Shown: positions 46,865 to 57,421 of the stretch, one piece after another | How the letters are laid out: every line of letters begins with the position of its first letter | Position numbering within the stretch: position 1 is the stretch's first letter | Origin: Selaginella moellendorffii | Lineage: Eukaryota > Streptophyta > Lycopodiopsida > Selaginellales > Selaginellaceae | DNA: 64,000 bases | Assembly: GCF_000143415.4 (NCBI RefSeq) | Contig: NW_003314289.1 | Location: forward strand, 908,035-972,034 | Reading direction: 5' to 3' | The notes under the pieces: model-generated | What the model was told of the DNA's origin: nothing | Seen by the model: the letters and a program-made list of their open reading frames with translations, nothing else | The model's database searches: none | Position numbers and translations under genes: made by a program

Positions 46865-47135
46865 TGATTTACAAAGAATATAAACTTACAAAGCTGGAAA
46901 CATGATTGCTTTAGTGCTGGATCTTCTTCGAGAGTGGGCAGAGTCCAACTCCAAATCTACAATAAAATGTTCAAGAGTGATAAGGAAGAACATATGATAA
47001 CATCAATCTTCTTGAGAATATTTCCTAGGGGAAATTTTTAACACATTTACACACATTCCAGCACAAGTGCTGTTCTATACACCGGGAAAAGTATTTTTAC
47101 ATCATGCTTAGACGGAGTGAAACAAAACAGCAGTG
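46865..47135 (-). pseudogene. DWARF27-like pseudogene 2b (exons 6-4 fragment)
   Basis: Minus-strand traces of exon 6 (about 46885-46960) and exon 5 (about 47005-47085). A plus-strand exon 4 piece at about 47112-47138 is joined to exon 5 sequence through the same CATCATGCTTAGACGGAG junction as in pseudogene 1. Confidence 0.8.
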
Positions 47136-47604
47136 TGATTTCTTACACCATGTCTTAATGAATAATCATTGATGCAGGGAAGTTATCAATTGCCTATGGC
47201 GGAAAAAAAGAAGTGTTGCGACACGTAATGTATTGACCAGCATTGACATTTAACTTTTTGCAGTGGACTTGCTGTGTCACATGTTTATAGTTATTTCCTC
47301 CAAGTCTTCTTCTAAAGTGAAATATAATATTTGTTATTTTAATATTATTCCAATTTCGTTTTCAATGTAACAAAACTATAACAATCAAAACAGTATTTGT
47401 TATGGATTGGGTCGATTGGATTGCATTGACTGGATGGATGGAAACTGGAGCGAGGAACAAGATGGATGGATGGAAACTGGAGCGAGGAACAAGAGAGAGA
47501 GAGCGGAAAGAAATTCCCATTTTCGCCCGGCAGCAAATAGGTAGTATATATATGTTTAAACTATTGTTTGATGTTCATTACAAAGAAAAGCAAAGGAATT
47601 ATTG
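47136..47604. repeat. Intergenic with 32-bp direct repeat
   Basis: Two tandem copies of GGATGGATGGAAACTGGAGC (first 20 of a 32-bp unit) lie at about 47431-47492. The rest is AT-rich 3' flank of the FMO gene without a recognised gene. Confidence 0.7.
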
Positions 47605-49303
47605 TTATTGTTGTTGTTTCTTAGCCAGGATGGCCACCACCTTTTCATGGAAATCATTGTCATTCCATTCATCTCTATAGATACCTGGATTGAGCTTCTT
47701 CTTATCTAGTGTGCTTAGACAGAGCTCCTTCCTCCAAGGCTCAAAGCCATGGCAAGTTCCTCCACACTGCTTTGCTATCCATTCAGCATAGTCGAACTGA
47801 AACACCAGGCATTAGAAACTAGAAGAGATCGTTGGATACGAAAAACACTAGAAAAAATAATTAAAAAAAAAAAACAAACCGTCTCGAGATATAGATGGTT
47901 AGTGTATCGTTTTGGAACACCCTGAGCTTCGAGAGTTCTGTAAAAGTCCACAACTTCGTTTGCCATCTCTCCTTTCGATGGTAAACTCGCTCGTCCCTTG
48001 AGCACGGCAGCAATCCATTTAGCTTGTAGCTCGCTCAAAGGAAAAGCGATAGTCTGGAAAGGACGACAACTTAGATGGAAGAGCTCGAAGAAACAAACAA
48101 TGAAAACCTTGCAAGGAAGGCCAACAAACGAGAGAGATGGAGCCAATGCAGGAGGAAAGACATGCTTAAACAAGGGCCCAACGCGATTGTCTTCCACTTT
48201 AATGTAGCTTTTGGTGTCCAAGAATGAAAAGTTATATAAGTAACTACAAAAGCACATTATATGAAACGAAAAAGAGAAGGAGAATTCGTAAATTACCCAG
48301 TGCAATGCAAAATAACATCCACAACAGCTGACATTCCATCCATAAAATGCAATCGTCCGTCTTCGTCAGCTCTTGATATCTAAAAGAAAAAACGTTAGAG
48401 AAATACGAGATAAAAAAAACGAAACTTTGAGCTTACCATCAAGTGTCTTTGGATCTTCCCTTGTTGAAGTGGCTCTGATAAAGAATTCCATGACTTGGCA
48501 CACCAGTGAACTTTCTTGCAAGCAGCAGCAATGTCGCTGCACAAATCTTCGCCGCTTGGACCATTTCCAATGACTGCTACCACCTTGTGAAACAATGAAA
48601 CTGAGGGAGAGCTTTCCAGGTTTGAAAAATCACTAGTTTGATCATCCAAACCTGGTCTTTGAAAGGATCTGGAGTGCGATAGGTATGACTGTGGTAATGC
48701 TTTCCAGGCCACCTCTCAATCCCTGTAGAAACAAAGAGTTCTTCGTTCTATCTATGAAAGTTCTTAGATGCTTTGAGAAGACTTACCAGGAATTTGAGCG
48801 ACCCTTGGCTGGAAATAATGACCATTACAAACCACGACCGCGTCAAACACCTCCTCACTCTCTTTTTCTTCCTTTCCAGCGCTGCTCGAGCTCTTGACGA
48901 TCCAATTGCTCTCCACCAATCCAACATACTTGACTTTGGAGTTAAATCTCACGTAGCCATGGAGCCCGAACTCCACCGCGAAGCTCTCGCGGTAATCCAA
49001 GACTTCCTCGTGGCCGGGGAATCTCCTCGCATCCCTGGACGAGCGGCGCGGCACGAAAGGATAATCCAAGAAGCCCATGACCTCCCGCGGCAAATTCGTG
49101 CGCAGGGATTCATACATGCTGCTGTGGCATGAATAATTGCGGGCCGCATTTGATGATCCAGAGTGATTCTCTTCATACACCCATGTACCTCCGATTCGCC
49201 GCGCTTGCTCGAAGATCACGACGCTGTGGCCCTCTCGCAGGAGCTCCCGAGCGGCTACGAGACCCGACGCGCCAGCGCCAATCACTGCTACTCTCTTCTC
49301 CAT
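47605..49303 (-). CDS. Flavin-containing monooxygenase, copy 1
   Basis: Seven exons in frame: 49303-48787, 48722-48652, 48583-48437, 48379-48297, 48243-48108, 48053-47880, 47796-47605; 439 residues. The start at 49303 places the FAD dinucleotide motif GAGASG at residues 9-14; the upstream ATG adds a non-family tail. The FMO identity motif reads WPGKHYHSHTY at the exon 1-2 join, and the NADPH motif GNGPSG begins exon 3. The C-terminal ELQAKWIAAVLKG and WRKELCL segments fit plant FMOs. The enzyme should be a cytosolic, FAD- and NADPH-dependent oxygenase of soft N or S nucleophiles. It is nearest in style to the plant S-oxygenating (GS-OX-like) group, but the substrate is unknown. Tandem paralogue of 51975-53660. 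Confidence 0.93.
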
Positions 49304-51066
49304 GGTTCTCGCGATTAGGGCATCTTCTTTGATTAGTCCAGTCAGTGACAAAGAATTAAGCATTAATTTATTGGTAATATTATTTTGTGTTAATAATAAT
49401 AAAATTTAAACTTAAAGATATGAAAATTCTCTCCTTCTTGGAATGGAAGATGAACACTAAAATTAATATATATTAAGTGGGAATAGGAAACAAGAATAAT
49501 TTTCTTATGTTAGTATTGGGATTTCAAGCATTTCCCAAGTAGCTTCCATACAAAAACTTTCTAAGAATCATGACCAAGTTGAGAGCTCTTCAAGTAGAAC
49601 TCAAACTCTTTCATCTCATTGCAAGCAAGATTTCATTCTCCCTCAGGTATCCCCAGCCTTCCTTCTGATACAAGAAGTTCTGCTGTGACTTATTGAGGCA
49701 TTCTTCCTCGAGTTGAGAGCAACTTTTAGGGTAAACTGGGTTTCACAGTATCTATAGTGGTACAAAAATTGTTTCAACTTTGTAGAAGTTGAAACAATTT
49801 TTGTATCACAAGAGGTATTGTAGGAATGAAAGCACTTGTTGCAAACACAAGCTCGAGCTCAAACTATGCATCTGCTACAAAGTAGACGGTCAACAATTGC
49901 TGCAATAAGTCCAGACGAGTAGCTCACAACATACCATCGTGCTTCTCACAGGCACGCCAAACTCCATCATAGAGAACAACATATGCAATTGAAGAGCTGG
50001 ACGAATGGAACTGTTATACTCAAACCGGTATTAGTGAGAAAAGACACCATGTCTCACCTGTAAATAGCAGCTGTTTTGAAATCTCACAAGTGGCTACTGA
50101 AACTGTGACAAATTTATCAACTAAAATGAAATAAGTGTCAATATGAAATTACTAGTGGATGCTTACACTTCTACGAGATCATATCTAGAGAAGCACACAC
50201 AAGGAGAGCATGTCAGCCAACTTCACTAATTTGTTTCAAATTCATAGCTTCCATTCCAGAAGCTGTTTCAATCAAAAACTAAACATAAAACACTTATAGA
50301 AGAATGGAAAGAACTTTACCAACAATTGCTTCGTGCATATGGCTGCTGATGTGAGAAAATACTTCCATATTTTCGTTGTGAACAGCCACAAACAACTATT
50401 TTGTGCCCGTTTCAGAATATAGACAGGAAGTAGAATAAAAGAGAAGTAGAGTTCTCTTACAAGAAACTTAGGGAGTATTTTTCCAGACGTCTAATTCTTC
50501 CCTTGTTGTAACCTTCACCATCCAAGACCAAAAACAGTGATGTCTCTAGACAGGAAATGTTAATGCAACAAACCTCTGCCAATGGAGAAGTTGAAAATTG
50601 TTTGCTAGTCTAGTAGCTACCAGTCAATTTCCTTTCTTGTATGGAGACATACTAGGTATTCTGCAAGATTACTGGAACTTTGCTGCTGTTTAGGGTTCTT
50701 TGGATGGCAATCTTCACCTTGACATGCGCAACTCTCGAGATCGTCTGGCAGCAATTGCATTCTTAGATTGCATTCTTAGATGCTGTTTGTTGCCGCTTGA
50801 AACTGCGTTGTGGATTGTGCATCCACAAGGCTTCAATCCAAAAGGCTGATAGATAACCTTTGATTTCATTTGTTCAAAACGCTGCTGTGAAATTTAAACA
50901 AAGTGCAGTAGCAACACACTGAATCCATGCCAAACGATGGCATCAGAATCACCGTCAAGTTCTAATCATCAATCAGCCCTAATCTGGGAGACTAGGGCAT
51001 GAGTTGGACGACGGCGACGCTCATGCAAGTGCCAGGCCAGAGCGCGGGCCTCGGGACGACGATGGA
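49304..51066. other. Intergenic, 1.8 kb, hairpin only
   Basis: AT-rich; no protein-like frame found on either strand. Contains the hairpin at 49744-49823. TTCTAATCATC-type and A/T-rich flanks precede the next gene. Confidence 0.6.
49744..49823. repeat. Long inverted repeat (hairpin)
   Basis: The perfect 20-bp arms 49761-49780 and 49786-49805 (TACAAAAATTGTTTCAACTT and its complement) are separated by a 5-base loop TGTAG. Imperfect pairing extends about 16 bp further on each side (about 11 of 16 match). The shape resembles a small-RNA precursor or a short inverted-repeat element; neither is proven. Confidence 0.85.
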
Positions 51067-51726
51067 ATGGATAGCAGGCCTCTTGGGCTTCCAAAGCGCT
51101 GGCTTAGCAGCAGGGATGACCATGGAATGGATGACTCTAGCTTGTGCAGGCGACGCTCGGGCAAGCGCAGGCTTGACGATGGAATGGATGCCTCTAGCTC
51201 CCGCAGGCCACGCTCGGGCGACAGGCCGCGCTCCAGGAGCCCCAAACGCAGGCGCAGCAGCAGGAGCGGCGCCTCCCCAAGGCGTCCATGCACGGAGGAG
51301 AAGGAGAAGCTCCACCCCAGCGGCCTTGACGAGGTGGTGGCTATGAAGTATGGCTTCTTTCCAGTTCATAACAGGGACACTCCTCGGGACGAGGATGGGA
51401 AGAAGAGCGACGTCTTCTTGTGCAACAAGGCTGCCTACCAGGTGTTCAATGATGCTCATCTCCGAGGAACGGAGCTGGGCGCCTGGGTGGCCAAGCATCT
51501 CCGCCTCGGTGCCTTGTTCGTGCACCACAACTACGACCAGGTACCGGGCTGGAGGGTGATCACACTGTTTGGGCGACACAAGGCAATGCTGCCAACCCGA
51601 GGCAAGAAGGTGATTTTCTGTTAAGAAGTTTTCTACTTGATGGATAGTATTGATTCTTTTTCTTTGTCCTCGCAGGTTATTCCGGAATGGCTCAAGCTCC
51701 ATGGCCAGCAGGATGATGCAGAATGA
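51067..51726 (+). CDS. Arg/Ser-rich orphan protein
   Basis: Two exons: 51067-51609 and 51676-51726, joined in frame at a GTGAT donor and CGCAG acceptor; 197 residues. The first part (about 1-80) is Arg/Ser/Asp-rich, with three spaced copies of a GMD(S/D) phrase and RPRSRSPKRRRSSRS, like an RS domain or nuclear signal. Residues about 85-197 form a compact, apparently folded region (VAMKYGFFPVHNRDT ... AWVAKHLRLGALFVHHNYDQVPGW ... VIPEWLKLHG). I do not recognise this domain. The frame stays open upstream of 51067 to about 50983 with similar repeats, so the true start may be an upstream exon. Without splicing the protein would end five codons after the donor. Confidence 0.6.
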
Positions 51727-51826
51727 TTATTCATTAAAATGTGGTTACAGAAATAAAAGTCCCCCCCCCACATTGGCTGGATCCGACAGCCCAAAAACCT
51801 TAGCAACTCTTCCCTATTATTATAAA

Positions 51827-51895
51827 CTAGTATTTGCCCAGCCAATGCTGGGTAGTTGGCAAAGCCTCTCAAACTCACCAATACCTTTGTGACAG
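51827..51895 (-). mobile_element. Helitron 3'-end-like sequence
   Basis: On the minus strand a hairpin CCCAGC-ATTG-GCTGGG (51852-51837) is followed by CAAATACTAG and then T, as at a Helitron terminus. About 50 bp upstream of the hairpin also match the end of the large Helitron (32760-32815). It lies about 80 bp beyond the stop of FMO copy 2, on the same strand. Confidence 0.55.
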
Positions 51896-51974
51896 AACTT
51901 GCTAACTGTTGTTTTATGTTCATTGCAAAGAAAAAGAAAAAGACATTATTGTTATTATTACATCATTGTTATTG

Positions 51975-53660
51975 TTATTGTTTCTTAACCAGGATGGCTA
52001 CCACCTTTTCATGCAAATCATTGTCACTCCATTCATCTCTATAGCTATCTGGATTGAGCTTCCTGTTATCCCGTGTGCTTAGAAAGAGCTCCTTCCTCCA
52101 AGGCTCAAAGCCATGGCAAGTTCCTCCACACTGCTTTGCTAGCCATTCAGCATAGTCGAACTAGATGGAAACAGTAGGCATTAGAAACTAAAAGAGATAA
52201 AAACTAAAGAAGAGAGAAAAAGAAAACAAACCATCTCGAGATCTAGCCGGTGTGTGTGTCGATTTGGAACTCTCTGAGCTTCGAGAGTTCTGTAAAAGCC
52301 CACAACTTCGTTCGCCATCTCTCCTTTCGGTGGTAAACTAGCTCGTCCTTTGAGCACGGCAGCAATCCATTTAGCTTGTAGCTCGCTCAAAGGAAAAGGG
52401 ATAGCCTGGAAAGGACGACAACTTAGATGGAAGAGCTCGAAGAAATAAACGATGAAAACCTTCCAAGGCAGGCCAATAAACGAGAGAGATGGAGCCAACG
52501 CAGGAGGAAAGACATGCTTAAACAAAGGTCCAACGCGATTGTCTTCCACTTTAACGTAGTTTTTGGTATCCAAGAATGAGAAGTCATATAAGTAACTGCA
52601 AAAGCACATTATGTGAAACGAAAAAGAGAAGGAGAACTCGGAAATTACCCAGTGCAATGCAAGATAGCATCCACAACAGCTGATGTTCCATCCATAAAAT
52701 GCAATCGTCCATCTTTGTCAGCTTTTGATATCTGAGAGTAGAAACTTTAGAGAGAAGACGAAAACAACGCAACTTTGATCTTACCATCAAGTGTCTTTGG
52801 ATCTTCCCTTGTTGAAGTGACTCTACCGGAGAATTCCATAACTTGGCACACCAGTGAACTTGCTTGCAAGCAGCAGCAATGTCGCTGCACAAATCTTCGC
52901 CGCTTGGACCATTTCCAATCACTGCTACCACCTTGTGAAACAATGAAACTGATGGAGAGCTTTCCAGGTTTGAAAAATCACTAGTTTGATCATCCAAACC
53001 TGGTCTTTGAAAAGATCTGGAGTGCGATAGGTATGACTGTGGTATTGTTTTCCAGGCCACCTCTCAATCCCTGTAGAAACAAAGAGTTCTTCGTTCTATC
53101 TATGAAGTTCTGATGCTTTGAGAAAACTTACCAGGAATTTGAGCGACCCTTGGCTGGAAATAATGGCCATTACAAACCACGACCGCGTCAAACAGGTCCT
53201 CACTCTCTTTTTCTTCCTTTCCAACGCTGCTCAAGCTCTTGACGATCCAATTGCTCTCCATCAATCCAACATACTTGACTTTGGAGTTAAATCTCACGTA
53301 GCCATGGAGCCCAAACTCCACCGTAAAGCTCTCGAGGTAATCCAAGACTTCCTCGTGGCCGGGGAATCTCCTCGCATCCCTGGACGAGCGGCGCGGCACG
53401 AAAGGATAATCCAAGAAGCCCATGACCTCCCGCGGCAAATTCGTGCGCAGCGATTGATAGATGCTGCTGTGGCATGAATGATTGCGGGCCACATTTGATG
53501 CTCTAGAGTGAGACTCTTGCGGTGGAGGATCATACACCCATGTACCTCCGATTCGCCGGGCTTGCTCGAAGATCACGACGCTGTGGCCCTCTCGCAGGAG
53601 CTCCCGAGCGGCTACAAGACCCGACGCGCCAGCGCCAATCACTGCTACTCTCTTCTCCAT
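51975..53660 (-). CDS. Flavin-containing monooxygenase, copy 2
   Basis: Seven exons in frame: 53660-53132, 53070-53000, 52931-52785, 52731-52649, 52595-52460, 52405-52232, 52160-51975; 441 residues. All introns are at the same positions as in copy 1. FAD motif GAGASG (9-14), identity motif WPGKQYHSHTY and NADPH motif GNGPSG are intact. It differs by a four-residue insert after WVYDPPPQ and a shorter C-terminus (ends KKQ). Same predicted FAD/NADPH mono-oxygenase role. The start is fixed by the FAD motif, and no in-frame upstream ATG exists nearby. High similarity in exons and introns shows a recent tandem duplication. Confidence 0.93.
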
Positions 53661-53954
53661 GGTTCTCGCGATTAGGGCACCTACTTTGATTATTCCAGTC
53701 AGTGGTCAAAGTAGATTATGGAATATACTAACAATACCAGATTTGCCATATGTAAATGTAAGAAGAGCTAGCAGCGAGCTGTGAGTTTTATCTATATTCC
53801 AATGTCATAAAGCTATTTCAGTATCAAGATTTGATATCCTTTTTTTTAAGTTCTCTCTATAATATCAAGGAAAATTCGCTTACTAAACTCTGTTTAACTT
53901 AGTGTCCTACTGCGGCACGAAGAGCTAGCCAATACTCCCGCAAGTTTTTAGAGA
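53661..53954. other. Intergenic, no gene seen
   Basis: 5' flank of FMO copy 2, AT-rich. Nothing recognised. Confidence 0.5.
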
Positions 53955-54142
53955 AGTCTTGAATGACACTTCCAAGGGTCATGGTAAACTTGCCAACCAG
54001 AGAAGTTCTCGTTATCAACGGGGCTCAACAAGGTACCGCCGGAATGGAGATGCGCGAGAAACCCAGCTTTAACATTACTCTTGTACTCAATTTCGTCATC
54101 TAAGTTTACCACTCTAGCTTCCGCAAGCATCCCACGCAGGGT
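53955..54142 (+). pseudogene. Glyoxal oxidase fragment
   Basis: Matches, on the plus strand, the segment of the intact glyoxal oxidase that codes for about residues 317-382 (CACTTCCAAGGGTCATGG through GAGAAACCCAGCTTTAACA to CTTCCGCAAGCATCCCACGC), with frameshifting indels. Only this part is present. Confidence 0.85.
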
Positions 54143-54149
54143 AATTTAC

Positions 54150-54450
54150 GAGTTCTCTTTTTCTTTTTCGTTTCATATAATGTGCTTTTGCATCCTTGGA
54201 CACGGAAGACAATCACGTTGGACCTTTGTTTAAGCATGTATTTCGTCCTGCGTTGGCTCCATCTCTCGTTTGTTGGCCTGCCTTAGAAGGTTTTCATCAT
54301 TTATTTTCTTTGAGATCTTGCATCTAAGTTGTCGTCCTTTCCAAACTATTCCTTTTCCTTAACTTATACAGAACTCTAAACGCAAGGAACAATAACATTT
54401 TCTTTTTGCAATGAACATCAAACAACAGTTTAAACATATCTATAGGACAG
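54150..54450 (+). pseudogene. FMO fragment (exons 5-6 and 3' end)
   Basis: Starts with intron-4-like TTTTTCGTTTCATATAATGTG, then exon 5 sequence (GTTGGACCTTTGTTTAAGCATG ...), the following intron and a trace of exon 6. It then jumps to the FMO 3' flank (TGCAATGAACATCAAACAAC). Broken throughout and directly fused to the glyoxal oxidase fragment. Confidence 0.85.
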
Positions 54451-54510
54451 ATGGCACACTTAGAAGATGTTTAATTTTTATTTCCAGCATAGTTATATGT
54501 TTTAAGATCA

Positions 54511-55521
54511 TTGGCCCAACTAGGAACCCTGGACCTCAAGGAGAAGAGCCTTGTCTCTAACCAACAGGTTTACAAATGCTTGATATTTGTTCACTCAATA
54601 TTGAAAATGTTTTTGCTGCCTTGCATCTTGATCTATTATACTGTTTTCCCTATGGCATTAGTAATAGCTCCTGGTAAAGAAATGATCTTTGTATTTAAAG
54701 GAACCTCTGGAGCACTTACTCGAGGAGATATTGATCGTGTATTCTTTCATCTACGTATGTCTCCTATTTTTGAGTTGTATGAGTCAGAAACAACACCTGT
54801 AAAAACAGTAATCAAGAACAGCATTACAGAAGAGGGCAGCGATCGTGTAATTGATATCTATTTTTACATTTTCTCAGCATCCACAGATTGTAGTCGGCCT
54901 AATGAGAATGGAAGAGTGAACAATACCAAAGTTATTAAAGTGATAGATAGAGTGGCAAAACTAGTTTTACCCCAAGCACTATCTACACGTGCATCTTATC
55001 ATTTTATATTTATTGCAGACCCAGAAGTTGGAGTCTTTGGTTTAGCATATGTTGTAAGAGGATACCACTCACGTCCAATGGCCCCATCTAATGAAAATAT
55101 AATAGCTAAAGGGTCTTATTTTTCTTGCAATCCAGAGGACTTTACACTTTTCAGTGGATACAAAAATATGATTCTAGCAACCCGGTGGCCTGGTCAATTG
55201 CTAGTAATTTTCTTGAAATCAATTGTTTTTATAATGCAAGAAGACTGTAATGCTGTATTATATTTTGGTAAAATATCAATATGGGACTCAAAAACATATG
55301 GGATGAGTTTTGATTGTGTTTTTAGGATGCAAGAGGATGGAAATTTAGTTCTTTATTCAGCATTTGATAGTGAATCATTATGGTCAACTGGTAATTATTG
55401 CAAGCCCCAACCAAATTGTGTTGCACTCTCAGAATTGGCACTTGAACAAGACTGTAATTTGGTTGTTTATAAATATGGGAAACCAAATGTTCAATCTTGG
55501 GCAAGCAAAACCAAATGCTAA
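54511..55521 (+). CDS. Lectin-like protein with B-lectin C-terminus
   Basis: One open frame of 336 codons. The ATG at 54652 (MALVIAPGKEMIFVFKG) may be the real start, giving 289 residues, because the upstream part looks like random AT-rich sequence. The N-terminal half (about 48-190) has no recognised domain. From about residue 200 there are three GNA-type strands: MQEDCNAVLY, MQEDGNLVLYSAF and LEQDCNLVVYKYG, near the mannose-site pattern QxDxNxVxY, with SLWSTG and SWASKT in the expected turns. No signal peptide is evident from the second start, so it may be cytosolic, like many plant GNA-related lectins. The gene is AT-rich compared with its neighbours. A decayed partial copy lies at 58135-58440. 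Confidence 0.65.
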   Translation: MAQLGTLDLKEKSLVSNQQVYKCLIFVHSILKMFLLPCILIYYTVFPMALVIAPGKEMIFVFKGTSGALTRGDIDRVFFHLRMSPIFELYESETTPVKTVIKNSITEEGSDRVIDIYFYIFSASTDCSRPNENGRVNNTKVIKVIDRVAKLVLPQALSTRASYHFIFIADPEVGVFGLAYVVRGYHSRPMAPSNENIIAKGSYFSCNPEDFTLFSGYKNMILATRWPGQLLVIFLKSIVFIMQEDCNAVLYFGKISIWDSKTYGMSFDCVFRMQEDGNLVLYSAFDSESLWSTGNYCKPQPNCVALSELALEQDCNLVVYKYGKPNVQSWASKTKC

Positions 55522-55807
55522 GCTTACTATGGTTATTATTATTATTATTTATGTTTGATTATAATTTTTTTTTAAAAAAGATATAATATCCAAAGGAATG
55601 TCGTGAAATAGATGCAGTAAAGTCAATGCCACTACCCTTTATATTGATTTAGATTAATTTTTGTATGTTTCACAAAGTGTTTTAAACCTTTTGTTTTAGT
55701 GTCACTATTATTCCTAGTAGATTCCGTCCGCCACTAGGAAACCTCCAAAGTCTTTTGTGTGGAATCCCTTGTATAATTCATGTGAAAGAATATAAATCGC
55801 CTATAAA
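55522..55807. other. Convergent 3' flanks, no gene seen
   Basis: AT-rich spacer between the lectin-like gene and the glyoxal oxidase stop, including an ATT trinucleotide run at about 55531-55552. Confidence 0.5.
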
Positions 55808-57421
55808 CTAGAGCATTTGTATCCATTTCCCTATGCTGGGGACTCCACTATTGACAACGAAAAGCATGTAATACCCCGGAGGGGCTATTGTTTTTGTAGG
55901 AGGCGCTCGTACTACGAACGTATAGTATCCAGAATTCTCATCAAGTACTGGCGTGCTTGATTCCAGCTTGAGCAGCCTCTGATTCATGGAATAAGCGTGT
56001 GTCGCAAAGGCTGGAGCATACAAAGTAGCTTCCGTGTCGCCCAATACCGAGACCGAGAACTCGATCGTGATCTGAGAGTTGTATCCAATCACCACCTTAG
56101 ACATGGAACTTATCTCAGCTCTCACACCATCGAAATACGAGTCCAAGTATGGAGGGCTGAAAGCTTCGATCCTCAGCTCTGTGGGGAACAAAACTTCGCT
56201 AAAGTCATAGCCAACGTTTGGATTGCTCCCGGCCACGAGAACTCTGGTATCCGGTAGCAAAATCGCTGTGGAGTGGTACATGCGTGGGATACTTGCGGAA
56301 GCTAGAGTGGTGAACTTGGACGACGAAGTTGAGGAAGGAGAATACAAGAGTGGTGTCAAAGCTGGGTTTCTCGCGAACCTCCATCCGGCGGTGCCTTGTT
56401 GAGCCCCGTTGATAATGAGAACTTCTCCGGTTGGTAAGTTTAACATGTCGCCCATGACCCTTGGAAGTGGCATCTCTTCCAATATCCAACTTGGGTTATT
56501 GTCCGTCACCACCATTCTCCCACAAGTTTTTAGAGCAGTCTCGAACGACCCCGATGATGCTTGCTTATAAGCCGTCTTTGAAGCTCCACCACAGATCAGC
56601 ACCTCCACGCGCTGGAATCTCTGCGAGGCGAGCAGCGGGAGCATGACCGAGGATCCCGACGCTGGATAGTTCCTCGCGCCGCCTGGTAGACTCGGGTAGG
56701 ACCGGACGACCTTGTTGTTCTTATAGTCGAGAAGAATCGACTCGGAGTTTGCAAAGACGAACATGTTCCCGTCCGGGAGGAGGTGCAAGAAGGGATAGAG
56801 ATTGTTCTCGGATCGCCCATCGCTGGTCGAGCGAAGAAACGGAAGGCTGTAGAGGTGACCATCTCCAGGGACGAATTCATAGCTGAATGCCACTCGACCA
56901 CCGACGACTATAACGCGATTATCCGGAAGAATCTGGTTCGAGGCGTACCATCGAGGCCTCTGGAGGCCTCCGGGCTGCTCGGTCCAGTCGCAATCCTCGC
57001 AAAAGTTGTAGTGGCGGACGACTCTAGCGCCATCGTTCCATCCCCCTGTTTGAGTGAACGTACCATCGGCTCGAAAGGCCCCCGAGGAGCACCAGGTATC
57101 TGTAAGAACTTCCAGGGGACGAATGTTGCGAGTGGGAATTTGGAGCTCCACCGAGTGAGCCCAGCAATCGATCTTGAGCGCGAGATCCGAGGAATCGTTC
57201 CGGCATCGTCCGTGCGGGAGCCTTATCGCCGAGGGTCCGTAGTCCGTCCTGTCGAATATGAGAACTTTGTTGGTGTGTGAGACGAGCATATGCATGGCTG
57301 ATACACCGGAGTTTTCGACGAGCAATTCCCAGAACCCAGGAGGAGAAGCTCCGGAGCCATGCCTGAAAGCTCCAGAAACCCACAATGCTAGCACTAGTGT
57401 TGTGATCACCCGGAGTTCCAT
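55808..57421 (-). CDS. Secreted glyoxal (aldehyde) oxidase, copper radical type
   Basis: Single exon, 537 residues. The signal peptide is about 1-25. A glyoxal oxidase N-terminal propeller (about 35-400) is followed by a DUF1929-type C-terminal domain (about 420-535). The galactose-oxidase-like active site is complete: Cys111 (TDTWCSSGAF), the Tyr159 expected to cross-link to it (RWYASNQILPDNRV), Tyr382-His383 (RMYHSTAILLPDTRV) and His475 (FATHAYSMNQR). The family oxidises aldehydes to acids and makes hydrogen peroxide at the cell wall, with roles in pollen or sperm wall and defence. Length is normal. A fragment of the same gene sits at 53955-54142. The precise substrate is unknown. Confidence 0.95.
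   Translation of the reverse strand: MELRVITTLVLALWVSGAFRHGSGASPPGFWELLVENSGVSAMHMLVSHTNKVLIFDRTDYGPSAIRLPHGRCRNDSSDLALKIDCWAHSVELQIPTRNIRPLEVLTDTWCSSGAFRADGTFTQTGGWNDGARVVRHYNFCEDCDWTEQPGGLQRPRWYASNQILPDNRVIVVGGRVAFSYEFVPGDGHLYSLPFLRSTSDGRSENNLYPFLHLLPDGNMFVFANSESILLDYKNNKVVRSYPSLPGGARNYPASGSSVMLPLLASQRFQRVEVLICGGASKTAYKQASSGSFETALKTCGRMVVTDNNPSWILEEMPLPRVMGDMLNLPTGEVLIINGAQQGTAGWRFARNPALTPLLYSPSSTSSSKFTTLASASIPRMYHSTAILLPDTRVLVAGSNPNVGYDFSEVLFPTELRIEAFSPPYLDSYFDGVRAEISSMSKVVIGYNSQITIEFSVSVLGDTEATLYAPAFATHAYSMNQRLLKLESSTPVLDENSGYYTFVVRAPPTKTIAPPGYYMLFVVNSGVPSIGKWIQML

Noticed and set aside
55808-57421. Defence gene cluster as one coordinated system with chitinases, lectins and FMOs
   Set aside because: Genes are on both strands, separated by unrelated genes and tRNAs, with no shared regulatory sequence seen.
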